A DNA stretch of 46,067 nt from Verrucomicrobiales bacterium (GTDB lineage Bacteria; Verrucomicrobiota; Verrucomicrobiia; Verrucomicrobiales; DEV007). Below, piece after piece: positions 17,937-26,936 of this stretch. The notes beneath the pieces were generated by a model. It made no database searches and was not told the origin of the DNA. It worked only from the letters and a program-made list of their open reading frames with translations. How positions within the stretch are numbered: position 1 is the first letter of the stretch; the number at the start of each line of letters is the position of its first letter. Location: NCBI GenBank assembly GCA_030730365.1, contig JANQVJ010000011.1, positions 1 through 46,067 on the forward strand, read 5' to 3'. The translations under genes and the position numbers were made by a program.

Positions 17937-19475
17937 TCAGCCGCCGATGCGACCCAGGTTCCAGAGCAGGTTCATCTGCTCGGCTTCGGGGACTTCGAGG
18001 GGACGAACAATGCGGAAGCCGAGCCAGTGGGCATCGGTGTGGTACCAGATCGACTTGGGAAGCTGGGGATCTTGCACCTTCCAGTTTTCGTCGGAAAAGA
18101 TGCGGCGGGCCGAGCGGAGTTCTTCGGCCGGGTCATACCAGGAACCGCCACGGGCGACGCGGGGATAGAGGGTCGTGGGAATGGCGAGGGGATTTTCGGC
18201 CACCTTGCCTTCGCGACCGGCATAGCCGTCGGCGAGATACTGGTCGAGGACCCATTCCATGACGTTGCCGTGCATGTCGTGGAGACCCCAGGGATTAGGC
18301 TTTTTCGTGCCGACCTTTTCGTAGCCGACGCGGACCTGCTCGGGATCGAGCACGGCGAAATCGGCGAGCTGCTCGGGCGGACAGCTGTAGGGGCCGGTCG
18401 TGCCGGCGCGGCAGGCATACTCCCACTCGGCCTCGGTGGGGAGGCGGTAGTAGTGTCCGGTCTGGGCGCTGAGCCACTGGCAGAATTTACTCGCGGCGTG
18501 CTCGGTCATGCAGATGGCGGGGTAGCCGTCGGTGCCCATGCCGAAGCTCATCTCGGTGTAGGGAGTGGTCGGGCTCGAAACGATGTCTACTGGCTCGGCC
18601 CCGTCGGGAATGTTCTCGGGTGATCCGTCTTTGTTGCGGGCAACTCCTGTGATCATGAAGGGCTCATACATGTTCCAGGTGACCTCGAACTTGCCCATCC
18701 AGAAGGGATTGACTTTGACCTCGTGCTGAGGGCCCTCATCCTCCATGCGACCGTCTTCGTCGGCGGGGCTGCCCATCATGAATTCGCCACCCTTGATCGG
18801 AACCATGTCAAATTTCACTCCCGTCTTGGGGATCGTGCCGGTATATTCCTTCATCTCGGCCTCGGACTTCTCGGTCGACGTGGTGACGATGTTTTCGCGG
18901 ATCTTTTCGACGAGTTCGAGGTTGTCGGCAGGCCCGGCAGCGGCGGCGGATTCACTGCCCCCGAGTTTCATGTCAGCGGGCCAGACGGCACCCTGCTCGA
19001 CCCAGAGGCGCAGCATGTTCTGCTCTTCGGCTTTGAAGGGACCGCCTTTGCTGAGGAGCGGGAGGACGTTGATTTTGAAATCCATGCGGGGCTTTTCCTC
19101 GAGGACGACTCCCTCGGGCCAGACGGCGCCTTCAGTGATCCAGACCTTGAGGATCTCCTGCTGCTCAACGGTGAGCGGCTTTTTCGGAGGCATGATGTCG
19201 GCGCTGTCGTGGGGCTCGGCCGTCATCCAGTAAACGGAGCTGCCGTCGGCGTCTTTGGGAATGATCGTCTCGTCGGGATAGTTCTCCCCGCCGGCGAAGG
19301 CAGCCTCCATCGTGTCCATGCGGTATTCGCCCTCCTGTTTCTTCGCTCCGTGGCAACTGATGCAGGTGGCCTCGATAAGGGGCTTCACCTGGGTCATGAA
19401 ATCGACGGTCTGACCGTTGACGGAGAGCGGAAGCAGGGCAGCGGCCAAAAAGAAGGGGAGTGATCGTTTACGCAT
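17937..19475 (-). CDS. Planctomycete-type cytochrome c joined to an FGE-sulfatase (SUMF1-like) domain
   Basis: A 512-residue secreted protein. The signal peptide (MRKRSLPFFLAAALLPLSVNG) is followed by a heme-binding domain with CISCH (Cys38, Cys41, His42) and MPPKKPLT carrying a likely axial Met. Two copies of a VWITEGAVWP/LWVEQGAVWP segment (about 111 and 157) suggest an internal duplication. Residues about 219-500 form an FGE-type C-lectin-like domain: GGEFMMGSP, EGPQHEVKVNPFWMGKFEVT, YYRLPTEAEWEYACRAGTTGPY, NPWGLHDMHGNVMEWVLD, ARGGSWYD, GFRIVR. The two redox cysteines of true formylglycine-generating enzymes, expected after RGGS, are absent (WYDPAEELRSARR). It is probably a ligand- or substrate-binding module, not a sulfatase activator. 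The start was set by the signal peptide; an open frame runs 143 codons further upstream without support. Confidence 0.85.
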   Translation of the reverse strand: MRKRSLPFFLAAALLPLSVNGQTVDFMTQVKPLIEATCISCHGAKKQEGEYRMDTMEAAFAGGENYPDETIIPKDADGSSVYWMTAEPHDSADIMPPKKPLTVEQQEILKVWITEGAVWPEGVVLEEKPRMDFKINVLPLLSKGGPFKAEEQNMLRLWVEQGAVWPADMKLGGSESAAAAGPADNLELVEKIRENIVTTSTEKSEAEMKEYTGTIPKTGVKFDMVPIKGGEFMMGSPADEDGRMEDEGPQHEVKVNPFWMGKFEVTWNMYEPFMITGVARNKDGSPENIPDGAEPVDIVSSPTTPYTEMSFGMGTDGYPAICMTEHAASKFCQWLSAQTGHYYRLPTEAEWEYACRAGTTGPYSCPPEQLADFAVLDPEQVRVGYEKVGTKKPNPWGLHDMHGNVMEWVLDQYLADGYAGREGKVAENPLAIPTTLYPRVARGGSWYDPAEELRSARRIFSDENWKVQDPQLPKSIWYHTDAHWLGFRIVRPLEVPEAEQMNLLWNLGRIGG

Positions 19476-19496
19476 GGTCAATTTTCGTGAGCGTGG

Positions 19497-19525
19497 AACA
19501 AAGCAAAGAATAGCGGCCGAATCAA
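19497..19525 (-). promoter_or_regulatory. Putative promoter of the cytochrome-FGE / apbE / nusB / ftsY unit
   Basis: Minus strand TTGATT (19520-19525), 17 nt, TTTGTT (19497-19502), then 21 nt to the ATG at 19475. Confidence 0.4.
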
Positions 19526-19609
19526 GAACCGTCTTCATGGCTTTTTTTACCGATTGTAGACAATGATGAATGGTTGCGTGCGGGGGCGCGAGCGCGATAT
19601 CTGAATCAG

Positions 19610-19638
19610 TTGACGCGTGGCGCGGCGCGGCTTTGGTT
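19610..19638 (+). promoter_or_regulatory. Putative leaderless promoter of the ABC operon
   Basis: TTGACG (19610-19615), 17 nt, TTGGTT (19633-19638), then 6 nt to the ATG at 19645. This spacing decides the start codon of the first gene. Confidence 0.5.
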
Positions 19639-19644
19639 CCGTCG

Positions 19645-20868
19645 ATGTTTCTCGATGTCGTCAGACTTGTTCCGGGTGCCGCCCTCGGCATCCTCCTTTT
19701 TCTACTGCCCCCGGTCGGGGCGGAGTCGGCCGATGACGCGATTCGCGGGTTTGTCAGCGTGGAGCCCTTTGAATTCCGTCTCGAGGCTCTCGTCCGGGTG
19801 GAACCCTTTCGCGAATCCTGGCGCATGGAGACCGATGCCCTGGGACCGGTCGAGCAGCAGGCCGTCCTCGAGAATTTGCAAACGCTCCTCGAGTCGGGGG
19901 TCAAGGTAAAGGTGCCCGGTGCTCCGCCGCTTTACACGGAGCGCATCGTGCGGTTCATCGTGCCCGACGCGGAAAAGGGTTTCGTCCCGGATGAGCGGGA
20001 TCTTATCCCCATGGGCGAGGCGCTCGTCGGTCTTACTTTTTCGGCCGGGGCACGCGGAATCTCGGAGATGGAACTTGAGTGGCTTTGGTTCGCGCCGGGG
20101 CAGGAGCGTCTCGTCGTCGAGATCGCGAGTCGGGGCAAACCTTCGGCGCGGGCGCTCACGCCGACGGAGAACAGGACGACGTGGAAACAAAGCGGCGAGA
20201 CGGCACTGCCGTCGTTGCAGGACATTCCTATTCTGGAGACAAGAGAGAGGCGTCCCCTGCGGCACCTCATTTATCTCGGCCTCGCGATGGTGCTCTGGGC
20301 CGCGGTCGTCGTCGTGCAGCGGAAAACGAAGTCCCCCGCCTGGGTTGGCTGGCTCATCGTCGGCGGGGTCGTGACGGTCTTTCTCTCGATGAAGGTGCGG
20401 TCGCGCGAACTCGTCGTGCCGGCGGGAGCGGCGGTCGAGGACCTCGTCTACGCGCTGCTGCGGAACACCTACCACGCCTTTGACTTCCGCGATGAGTCGG
20501 CCATTTACGACACGCTCGAGGCGAGTGTGACCGGTCCGCTCCTCGAGCAGGTCTACCTGGAGATGCGCGAGTCGCTCGAACTCGAGAGCTCCGGCGGACC
20601 GAGAGTTCGGGTCTACGAAATCGCTTTGCGCGAGTGCAAAGAGACCGGGGCCGGCGGTCTCGCGCAGGGAGGGTTCCGCACCCGGGCCGAGTGGGTCACG
20701 ATAGGCGAGGTCACGCACTGGGGTCATACTCACGAGCGCACGAATCGCTACGAGGCGGAGATGACGGTCTCGGCAGCAGAGGAGACTTGGAGAATCAGCG
20801 CGCTCGATTTGCTCAATGAAGAGCGGGTTCAGAAAATCTCACGTCGGGAGGCGGCACCCGAGTCATGA
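19645..20868 (+). CDS. Membrane protein of unknown function, partner of an ABC transporter
   Basis: A 407-residue protein. It has an N-terminal signal or anchor (MFLDVVRLVPGAALGILLFLLPPVGA), a periplasmic domain to about residue 200, two adjacent membrane helices (LIYLGLAMVLWAAVVVVQ and AWVGWLIVGGVVTVFLSM) and a C-terminal domain of about 160 residues. That domain contains TIGEVTHWGHTHERTNRYEAEMTVS, a His-rich conserved-looking stretch. I do not recognise a named family. The ATG overlaps of this gene with the ATPase and of the ATPase with the permease indicate one functional unit. It could be a substrate-delivery or regulatory subunit; metal handling is suggested only by the histidines. The promoter at 19610 supports this start over the longer frame beginning at 19570. 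Confidence 0.8.
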   Translation: MFLDVVRLVPGAALGILLFLLPPVGAESADDAIRGFVSVEPFEFRLEALVRVEPFRESWRMETDALGPVEQQAVLENLQTLLESGVKVKVPGAPPLYTERIVRFIVPDAEKGFVPDERDLIPMGEALVGLTFSAGARGISEMELEWLWFAPGQERLVVEIASRGKPSARALTPTENRTTWKQSGETALPSLQDIPILETRERRPLRHLIYLGLAMVLWAAVVVVQRKTKSPAWVGWLIVGGVVTVFLSMKVRSRELVVPAGAAVEDLVYALLRNTYHAFDFRDESAIYDTLEASVTGPLLEQVYLEMRESLELESSGGPRVRVYEIALRECKETGAGGLAQGGFRTRAEWVTIGEVTHWGHTHERTNRYEAEMTVSAAEETWRISALDLLNEERVQKISRREAAPES

Positions 20869-21539
20869 TGATCCACTGTGAGAACCTGCGTTTCACCTAT
20901 CCGGCGGAGTCTTTCCAGCTCGCCATCGAGGCGTTTTCCGTTGAAAAAGGGGAGTCGGTCGCCCTTATCGGTCCGAGCGGCTGCGGCAAGACGACGCTGA
21001 TGAATCTTCTTTCCGGTATTCTATCGCCCGACGGCGGGCAGGTCATCGTCAATGGAGTCGTCGTCAACGAACTGCCGATGGCGGCGCGGCAGCGATTCCG
21101 GCTCGGCACGATCGGATTGGTCCCGCAGAATTTCGAACTGCTCGACTACCTCACGATTCGGGAAAATATCCTCGTGCCCTGTCGGGTGAGTTCGCAATTG
21201 CGCCTCACCGGGGAGATTGAAGCCCGCTGCGGAGATCTCGCGGAACGCGCCGGAATCGCAGCCCATCTCGATAAATTTCCAAGGCAACTCTCTCAGGGGG
21301 AAAGGCAACGCGCCGCGCTCTGTCGCGGATTGGTGACTTCGCCGCCGCTCCTGCTCGCCGACGAACCCACCGGCAATCTCGACCCGGAGAATCAGGATAA
21401 AATCGTCTCCCTTCTCCTCGGCGAAGCGGCCCGCATCGGGGCGAGTGCGCTGATGATCACCCACGATCCCGTGCTGCTGCCGCGTTTTGACCGCGTCGTC
21501 GAAGTCATGAAACTCCGTCAAAAGGGAGGTGCGGCGTGA
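20865..21539 (+). CDS. ABC transporter ATP-binding protein (LolD/MacB-type)
   Basis: A 224-residue ATPase with Walker A GPSGCGKTT near residue 36, Q-loop VPQNFELLDYLTIRENILVP, signature LSQGERQRAALCRGL, Walker B LLLADEPTGNLD and H-loop MITHD. The Q-loop region, the LDYLT stretch and the DEPTGNLD form are those of the LolD/MacB/FtsE group, which drives mechanotransmission across the membrane rather than classical import. The start codon overlaps the previous stop (ATGA); a second ATG follows directly. The permease gene overlaps its 3' end. Confidence 0.92.
   Translation: MMIHCENLRFTYPAESFQLAIEAFSVEKGESVALIGPSGCGKTTLMNLLSGILSPDGGQVIVNGVVVNELPMAARQRFRLGTIGLVPQNFELLDYLTIRENILVPCRVSSQLRLTGEIEARCGDLAERAGIAAHLDKFPRQLSQGERQRAALCRGLVTSPPLLLADEPTGNLDPENQDKIVSLLLGEAARIGASALMITHDPVLLPRFDRVVEVMKLRQKGGAA
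21524..21529 (+). promoter_or_regulatory. Shine-Dalgarno sequence before the GTG of the permease gene
   Basis: GGGAGG at 21524-21529 lies 6 nt before GTG at 21536. It is one of the few recognisable ribosome sites in the window and supports the unusual GTG start, which overlaps the ATPase stop as GTGA. Confidence 0.65.
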
Positions 21540-22723
21540 ACACGCGCGGAGTCCTTTTTCTCGGCCTGCGCTACCTGCAGCGAAACCGCGCCAAGACGCT
21601 GCTGCTTGTCGCGGCCTTTACTCTCGTCTGGCTGCTCCCTGCGGGGATCGGTCTGATCGTGGCAAAGGTCGAGTCCCAACTGCGGGCGAGGGCCGGGGGG
21701 ACGCCGCTCCTCCTCGGGCAGGCGGGCAGCCCGCTGGAGCTTGTTTTTAACGGGATCTATTTTACGAAGCCGCAGGTCGCGACTCTGCCGCTCCGTGAGG
21801 TCGATGCCGTCGCCGAAACCGGTCTCGCTGACGTGATCCCGATCTACGCCCGCTATGCGGCAGGCGGCCACCGCATCGTCGGAACGACGCTGGACTATTT
21901 TGATTTCCGCCAACTCGAAATCGCGGTGGGGCGAAATCTCCTGCGGCTCGGTGAATGTGTCGTCGGCGCTTCGGTCGCGGAGAGGAACGGGCTGAAGGCG
22001 GGTGATGCTGTCATTTCGACGCCGGAGACGCTCTTCGATCTCGCGGGGGTCTATCCGCTCAAGATGACCGTCGTCGGCGTCCTCGCGCCCTCCGCTTCGC
22101 CTGACGACGAGGCGATTTTTGTTGATCTCAAGACCGCGTGGATCATCGAGGGACTCGGGCACGGACATGATGAGGCGGAGGATCTCGGCGAGGAGGAAAA
22201 GATCGCCCCGACCATACCCGGAGACACCGCCGTGCGTCTCAATGCCTCGGTCCTCGAGTACAACGAGATCACACCCGGGAATGCGGAGCGTTTCCATTTT
22301 CATGGTGATGTCTCCGACTATCCCGTCACGGCTGCCATTATTCTCCCGCCCGACGCCCGCAATCAGGCTCTCATCAAGGGGCGCTACACGAAGGCCGGAG
22401 GTCTCCAGCTCGTCTCACCCGCGGCGGAAATGGACGAACTTTTTGCCACTGTCTTCAGCGTGCAACGTTTCGTCCTCACGCTTCTCCTCGCCATTGGCAT
22501 CGCCACCGTGGCGATCGGAGCCCTCGTCTTTTTGCTCTCCTATCGACTGAGAGAGGACGAGTTCCGTCACCTCCGTCACCTTGGGGCCGACCTCGCGACC
22601 TTGCGCGCTCTCGTCGCCTTCGAGGCGGGGTTCGTCATTCTCGCCAGCCTCATTGCCAGTGGGATTGGGATGGCTCTTATTCACACCATCGCCCCGGTGA
22701 TTATCCGGGAAATGATGGGGTAG
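21536..22723 (+). CDS. FtsX/MacB-like ABC transporter permease
   Basis: A 395-residue permease that starts with GTG. Membrane helix 1 (about residues 20-43: KTLLLVAAFTLVWLLPAGIGLIVA) precedes a large extracytoplasmic domain with beta-rich MacB-like segments (VIPIYARYAAGGHRIVGT, MTVVGVLAPSASPDDEAIFVDL). Helix 2 is FVLTLLLAIGIATVAIGALVFLL, followed by the cytoplasmic coupling loop LREDEFRHLRHLGA and helix 3 VILASLIASGIGMALIH. The protein then ends, without the fourth helix usual in FtsX domains. A charged insert GLGHGHDEAEDLGEEEK sits in the periplasmic domain and could bind metal. It pairs with the ATPase and the upstream membrane protein. Confidence 0.88.
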   Translation: MNTRGVLFLGLRYLQRNRAKTLLLVAAFTLVWLLPAGIGLIVAKVESQLRARAGGTPLLLGQAGSPLELVFNGIYFTKPQVATLPLREVDAVAETGLADVIPIYARYAAGGHRIVGTTLDYFDFRQLEIAVGRNLLRLGECVVGASVAERNGLKAGDAVISTPETLFDLAGVYPLKMTVVGVLAPSASPDDEAIFVDLKTAWIIEGLGHGHDEAEDLGEEEKIAPTIPGDTAVRLNASVLEYNEITPGNAERFHFHGDVSDYPVTAAIILPPDARNQALIKGRYTKAGGLQLVSPAAEMDELFATVFSVQRFVLTLLLAIGIATVAIGALVFLLSYRLREDEFRHLRHLGADLATLRALVAFEAGFVILASLIASGIGMALIHTIAPVIIREMMG

Positions 22724-22751
22724 AGGGGCGTTTCGGGAAAAACCGCTTCGC

Positions 22752-23321
22752 TCACTCCTTCATCGCCACGGGAGTGTCGAGAATCTCTTTTAGGATGAGC
22801 GCCTCGCGAAGCGTTCCGCGATTCTTGAGAATGCGATTCAGGTTGGATGAAGTTTTCCCTCGAACGCGCTCGACTCTAAGAGGCGCGGCCACCTTTTCAG
22901 CCTTCCCGGGTCCGTAAAAAATGCGGTCAACTTCCGATTGAACGGGAGCGACCGGAACGGGCAGTGGGGGAGGCGCGTAGGGCCGTGGTTCCTCTATGGG
23001 CGCCGGAGCGGCCTGCTCCTGCAACATTTCAAAGAGTTCCCGAAAGGTCTTCGGGGTCTCGATCCCGGCGGCCGGCACCGGTGCGGGAACCGGAATCTCG
23101 GGCGAGGTGGGAGCGCGCTCGGGAACCGATGTCGGCGTGGGGGAGCGATAGGGAGACGGCGGGGGTGCCGGCTGCGCCCGGTTGCGGGCTTCCTGTGCGG
23201 CGCGTTTTGTCGCTGCCCGGGCGCGCCGAATCTCGGCCGCTTCTTTGAGGCGGCCATAGACCCAGCTCACGAACGCGATGAAAATCATCGCCACGTAAGC
23301 CCATGGGATATCGTCGTTCAT
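22752..23321 (-). CDS. Proline-rich single-pass membrane protein, partner of floA
   Basis: A 189-residue protein with one N-terminal membrane helix (WAYVAMIFIAFVSWVYG, about 7-23), a basic, Ala-rich coil (KEAAEIRRARAATKRAAQEARNRAQ), and a long Pro/Ala-rich linker to about residue 130. A short C-terminal helix (SNLNRILKNRGTLREALILKEIL) looks conserved in style, with the phrase 'LREALILKEIL' probably mediating contacts. No enzymatic motif is visible. It starts 27 nt after floA and is likely co-transcribed, which suggests a role in membrane organisation with FloA. The family is not recognised. Confidence 0.8.
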   Translation of the reverse strand: MNDDIPWAYVAMIFIAFVSWVYGRLKEAAEIRRARAATKRAAQEARNRAQPAPPPSPYRSPTPTSVPERAPTSPEIPVPAPVPAAGIETPKTFRELFEMLQEQAAPAPIEEPRPYAPPPLPVPVAPVQSEVDRIFYGPGKAEKVAAPLRVERVRGKTSSNLNRILKNRGTLREALILKEILDTPVAMKE

Positions 23322-23348
23322 TGGACTGCTGGCGGCGGGAAAAGGCGG

Positions 23349-24368
23349 CTAGACCTTGTTGGAAGCGCCCTTCGAATCTTCGTCCTCTTTCACCTCGTTG
23401 GCGATGCTGGTGCGCATCTCCGTGTCGGCGACGACGTTGCGGTAGCGGGCGTAGTCCATGATCCCGAGGTTACCGTTGCGGAAGGCCTCGGCCATGGCGA
23501 TGGGGATGAGGGCTTCAGCCTCGACGAGTTTGGCGCGCATCTCCTGAGTGCGCGCGGACATTTCCTGCTCGGTGGCGACAGCGGCGGCGCGGCGCACCTC
23601 GGCGCGGGCCTGGGCGACTTGTTTGTCGGCTTCAGCCTGGCTGGCCTGGAGGGTTGCCCCGATGTTCTGGCCGACATCGACGTCAGCGATGTCGATGGAG
23701 AGAATCTCGAACTGCGTGTTGGCGTCGAGCCCACGCTCGAGAACGCGTTTTGAGATATGGTCGGGATTCTCCAGCACGTCTTTGTGGGAAACGGCCGAGC
23801 CGATCGAGGTGACGATGCCCTCGTTAACGCGGGCGATGATGGTCTCTTCGGTCGCGCCGCCGACAAAGCGGTCGAGGTTTGTGCGCACGGTGACGCGGGC
23901 GCGGGCCCGCAACTGAATACCGTCGCGGGCCACTGCGTCGATCTTGCCGCCACCCCCGGGGCAGTCGATCACGGCGGGGTTGATGGAGGTCCGGACCGCC
24001 TCGAGGACAGTCTTAGAAGTGCCCTTTACGGCGAGATCGATGGCGCAGGCTCGATCGAAGGCGAGGGGGATACCGGCTTTGTCGGCGGCAATCATCGAGA
24101 GGACGACGTCGGCGACGTGTCCGCCGGCGAGGTAGTGGGCCTCAAGCTGATCCGTGGTGAAATCGAGCCCTGCCTTTGCCGCGGTGATGCGGCTGTCCAC
24201 GATGAGCGAGGTCGGCACTTTCCGAATCCACATCGCGACGAGGTTGAGTAGACCGATGGGGGCGTTCGACACCTTCGCCCGTATCCACAGCCCAATGAAC
24301 CTGGCGAGGATCATGAAAATCACGAGAACGACGAGAATGATGAGGCCGATGATAATGAACTTAGTCAT
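23349..24368 (-). CDS. floA: Flotillin-like protein FloA
   Basis: A 339-residue SPFH-domain protein that organises functional membrane microdomains. A hydrophobic hairpin ([25 protein letters not shown]) anchors it, followed by [27 protein letters not shown], the conserved [13 protein letters not shown] and [21 protein letters not shown] at the start of the Ala/Glu coiled-coil region. FloA length (about 330) and order match well. The start at MTKFII was chosen over an open frame that extends 48 codons upstream without signal features. The upstream SGNH gene ends 34 nt earlier on the same strand. Confidence 0.95.
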   Translation of the reverse strand: MTKFIIIGLIILVVLVIFMILARFIGLWIRAKVSNAPIGLLNLVAMWIRKVPTSLIVDSRITAAKAGLDFTTDQLEAHYLAGGHVADVVLSMIAADKAGIPLAFDRACAIDLAVKGTSKTVLEAVRTSINPAVIDCPGGGGKIDAVARDGIQLRARARVTVRTNLDRFVGGATEETIIARVNEGIVTSIGSAVSHKDVLENPDHISKRVLERGLDANTQFEILSIDIADVDVGQNIGATLQASQAEADKQVAQARAEVRRAAAVATEQEMSARTQEMRAKLVEAEALIPIAMAEAFRNGNLGIMDYARYRNVVADTEMRTSIANEVKEDEDSKGASNKV

Positions 24369-24402
24369 GGGATAAGGGGAGTGTCTCGAGTAAGAGGGGT
24401 GT

Positions 24403-25527
24403 TTAGTTTTGTCCGAGCGCTTTTCGCAGGACTGGTTCGAAGATATCGGCCTGGCGCATGAAGCCGAGATCGTTGGGATGAGAGCCGTCAGTGGCGCCCT
24501 CGGTGTCGTCACCGAGCAGATTTTCGCCCTCGATGTAGTGAAGATTTTTCACCCCAGAGGATACGAGTAGATCAAAGGCACGGATGAGGGAAGCTCTATT
24601 TTCCGCATGGCGGTCCCTCCGGGCTTTGAAAATCCAGGAATTGGTAAAGGACCGGTCTTCGACGAGGACAATCGGAGTATCGGGTCTGGCCTTGCGGAGT
24701 TGACGCACAAGTGGCTCCGCTCTTTCCGCTACTTCAGCGCCGGTCATATTGGGGAGGCAGTCGATCACATAGACGGCGGCATCGATCTCGCTGAGAAGAG
24801 CCACAACCTCGGGCTCCATCTTACCGTTTCCGGAAAAACCGAGATTGATGACAGGCCGATCGAGGCGGCGCCCGAGGATGGCGGGATGACAAAGCCCTGG
24901 ACGGGAGGCGGAGGCACCGTGGGTGATGGAAGTACCGTAAAATACGACGGGCTTCGCCGTTCGCGGAGCAATGGGTTCGAACGCGGTGCCTTCGGGGATG
25001 CCGATCTCGATTTTAACCGTGCTGTTGTAGAGCGGCAGATAGCCCATGTAGGTGCGCTTGCCGGGATCGAGCCCGGCGATCGTGTAGGTGGTCGCGGGTT
25101 CTTTAGGGCGGGTGACATCGACCCACTTCCAGGTGCCTTTGTCGAGAGCGTAAAGATCAACTCCGCTGACACCGGTAGCCGGCATGTGAGGGAGGGCAAT
25201 GGCTTTGTCACCGACGGTGTAGCGAATCTGAATGGTCGTCGCATCCGTGTTGAACCGGAAAGCAATGCCGGCACTGTCGCGGCTGAGACTCCAAACAGGC
25301 GGGCGGACGATTTTTTCCGCTTTGGCGGGAAGTCTGTCATAACGCGAGTGGAGATCGGCAGGGAGCCAGCCTTGTCCTTCGACTCCCCATTCAGAGACAT
25401 CGCGCCAGATGGTCGTGTCGGTGACCTTTTCCGCTGCGCGGGTCGCCAGTGGCGAAGTGATGAGTAGACAGAAAGTGAAAGCGCGGAGGTAAACCGCGAG
25501 GGAGCGAGTGGGAAAAAGCATCATCAT
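24403..25527 (-). CDS. Two-domain secreted SGNH hydrolase
   Basis: About 374 residues, starting at one of three consecutive ATG codons (25527, 25524, 25521). A signal peptide ([19 protein letters not shown]) is followed by a beta-sandwich domain (about 35-190: [46 protein letters not shown]), then an SGNH domain with [10 protein letters not shown] (catalytic Ser), [23 protein letters not shown] in place of the usual GxND block, and [10 protein letters not shown] with Asp/His. This layout is found in acetylxylan-esterase-like proteins of the phylum. It sits upstream of floA but is not evidently linked by function. Confidence 0.88.
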   Translation of the reverse strand: MMMLFPTRSLAVYLRAFTFCLLITSPLATRAAEKVTDTTIWRDVSEWGVEGQGWLPADLHSRYDRLPAKAEKIVRPPVWSLSRDSAGIAFRFNTDATTIQIRYTVGDKAIALPHMPATGVSGVDLYALDKGTWKWVDVTRPKEPATTYTIAGLDPGKRTYMGYLPLYNSTVKIEIGIPEGTAFEPIAPRTAKPVVFYGTSITHGASASRPGLCHPAILGRRLDRPVINLGFSGNGKMEPEVVALLSEIDAAVYVIDCLPNMTGAEVAERAEPLVRQLRKARPDTPIVLVEDRSFTNSWIFKARRDRHAENRASLIRAFDLLVSSGVKNLHYIEGENLLGDDTEGATDGSHPNDLGFMRQADIFEPVLRKALGQN

Positions 25528-25550
25528 CGAGCGCACGAATCAACCCCGGT

Positions 25551-25579
25551 AATGGAAGCAACGCTTAGCCCCGCGTCAA
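25551..25579 (-). promoter_or_regulatory. Putative promoter of the two-domain SGNH gene
   Basis: Minus strand TTGACG (25574-25579), 17 nt, TCCATT (25551-25556), then 23 nt to the first ATG. Confidence 0.4.
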
Positions 25580-25596
25580 CCTCCGATGCAGGGTCC

Positions 25597-26922
25597 TCAG
25601 CCCGATAATCCTGCGAGCCGCTTATCGAGCCAGTGCAGCGCTTCTTCGCGGCTCGTGAGAGTGCCCTCGAGTTGAAGGTCCTGCGCCTCGGTAAGAATTT
25701 CGCCAAAGCGGGGCCCGGCGGGCATCCCCCGGGCGATGAGATCACCACCATTGATAAAGCGGGGCGGGAGGAGGGGCTTACGAGTCACTTCAAAATCCCG
25801 GCGTTTTTCGACGACGTAGTCATAGTTCTCAAATAGTCCGTTGCTCCCGGCGCAATCGACGCGATGCAGTTCGAGTTCGTCCTCAAAGTTGTCGCGCGCC
25901 ATGAAACGCTTCAGAGTCGAGGTGCGCATTTTCTTAACATCTTTGAACTGCATATGGTGCGCGACGGCGGAGGTAGCGGACTTGATGAGGGCATTGGAAT
26001 ATTTCAGTCGTTTCAGGATGCCCTCGGTCATTTGAGCACCGATGTGATCGTGCCCGGAAAAGCGTATCCTGTCGTCCGCTGGGTCATAGGTATAGGTGAC
26101 CGGCTTGGCAATGTCGTGGAAGAGCACCGAGAGCACCAGCGGCAGGCTCGCGTCGGGAGGAAGATGCGAGAGCATGAGGCGTGTGTGGACGAAGACATCG
26201 CCCTCCGGATGCCATTGAGGTGGCTGCTCGCAGCCCTGCAGGTCGATAATCTCAGGGAGGACGGCTTTCATGAGACCGCTTCCCACGAGCAGGTCGAAGG
26301 CCCGCAGGCGTGCGGGACTGAGCCATAGTTGGTCGAGCTCTTCGCGGATGCGCTCGGGGCTGATGAGGGTAATGCGGTCAGCGAGGGCGAGGATCGCCGA
26401 CCAGGTCGACGTTTCGATTTCGAAATCCAGCAACGTGGCAAAGCGCACGGCCCGGAGGAGGCGCAGGTAGTCCTCCTCAAAACGTTCGCGTGGCTCGCCG
26501 ATGGCGCGGACGAGCCCCGAGCGCAGGTCCGCCTCGCCGCCGACGTGGTCAATCAGCCTTTCTCCGATGGGATCGTAAAACATCCCGTTGATCGTGAAGT
26601 CACGCCGCCGCGCATCGGCGGCACTCGTGGAAAAGGTGACGGATTCGGGACGGCGACCGTCGCTGTAAGTGCCGTCTTCCCGAAAAGTCGCGATTTCAAA
26701 ATGATGGCCTCCACGACGGACGAGGATGACCCCAAAGTGCGCCCCGATGGTGTCGGCGCGAGGGTAGAGCTTCAAGATCTCCCCGGGAGTCGCGCTGGTG
26801 GCGATGTCGTAATCTTTAGGGGCGACTCCGCGCAGTCGGTCTCGAACACAGCCCCCCGCGAAGTAGGCCTCGTGGCCCGCTTCCTGCAATTCTCGGACGA
26901 TCACGAGGGCGGTTTTCTCCAT
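25597..26922 (-). CDS. cca: CCA tRNA nucleotidyltransferase / poly(A) polymerase family with HD domain
   Basis: A 441-residue class II nucleotidyltransferase. The head has AYFAGGCVRDRLRG and KDYDIATSATP with the catalytic Asp pair, then RRRDFTINGMFYDP, the RERFEEDYLRLLRAVRFA neck, and PERIREELDQL. A C-terminal HD domain is visible (FHDIAKP, HDHIGAQ). The role is adding or repairing the 3' CCA of tRNAs. The tRNA-Ala gene in this window does not encode CCA, so this activity is needed. The stop of the VanX-like gene lies 14 nt upstream, so the two form a unit. Confidence 0.93.
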   Translation of the reverse strand: MEKTALVIVRELQEAGHEAYFAGGCVRDRLRGVAPKDYDIATSATPGEILKLYPRADTIGAHFGVILVRRGGHHFEIATFREDGTYSDGRRPESVTFSTSAADARRRDFTINGMFYDPIGERLIDHVGGEADLRSGLVRAIGEPRERFEEDYLRLLRAVRFATLLDFEIETSTWSAILALADRITLISPERIREELDQLWLSPARLRAFDLLVGSGLMKAVLPEIIDLQGCEQPPQWHPEGDVFVHTRLMLSHLPPDASLPLVLSVLFHDIAKPVTYTYDPADDRIRFSGHDHIGAQMTEGILKRLKYSNALIKSATSAVAHHMQFKDVKKMRTSTLKRFMARDNFEDELELHRVDCAGSNGLFENYDYVVEKRRDFEVTRKPLLPPRFINGGDLIARGMPAGPRFGEILTEAQDLQLEGTLTSREEALHWLDKRLAGLSG

Positions 26923-26936
26923 GGCAGAGGGAAGTT

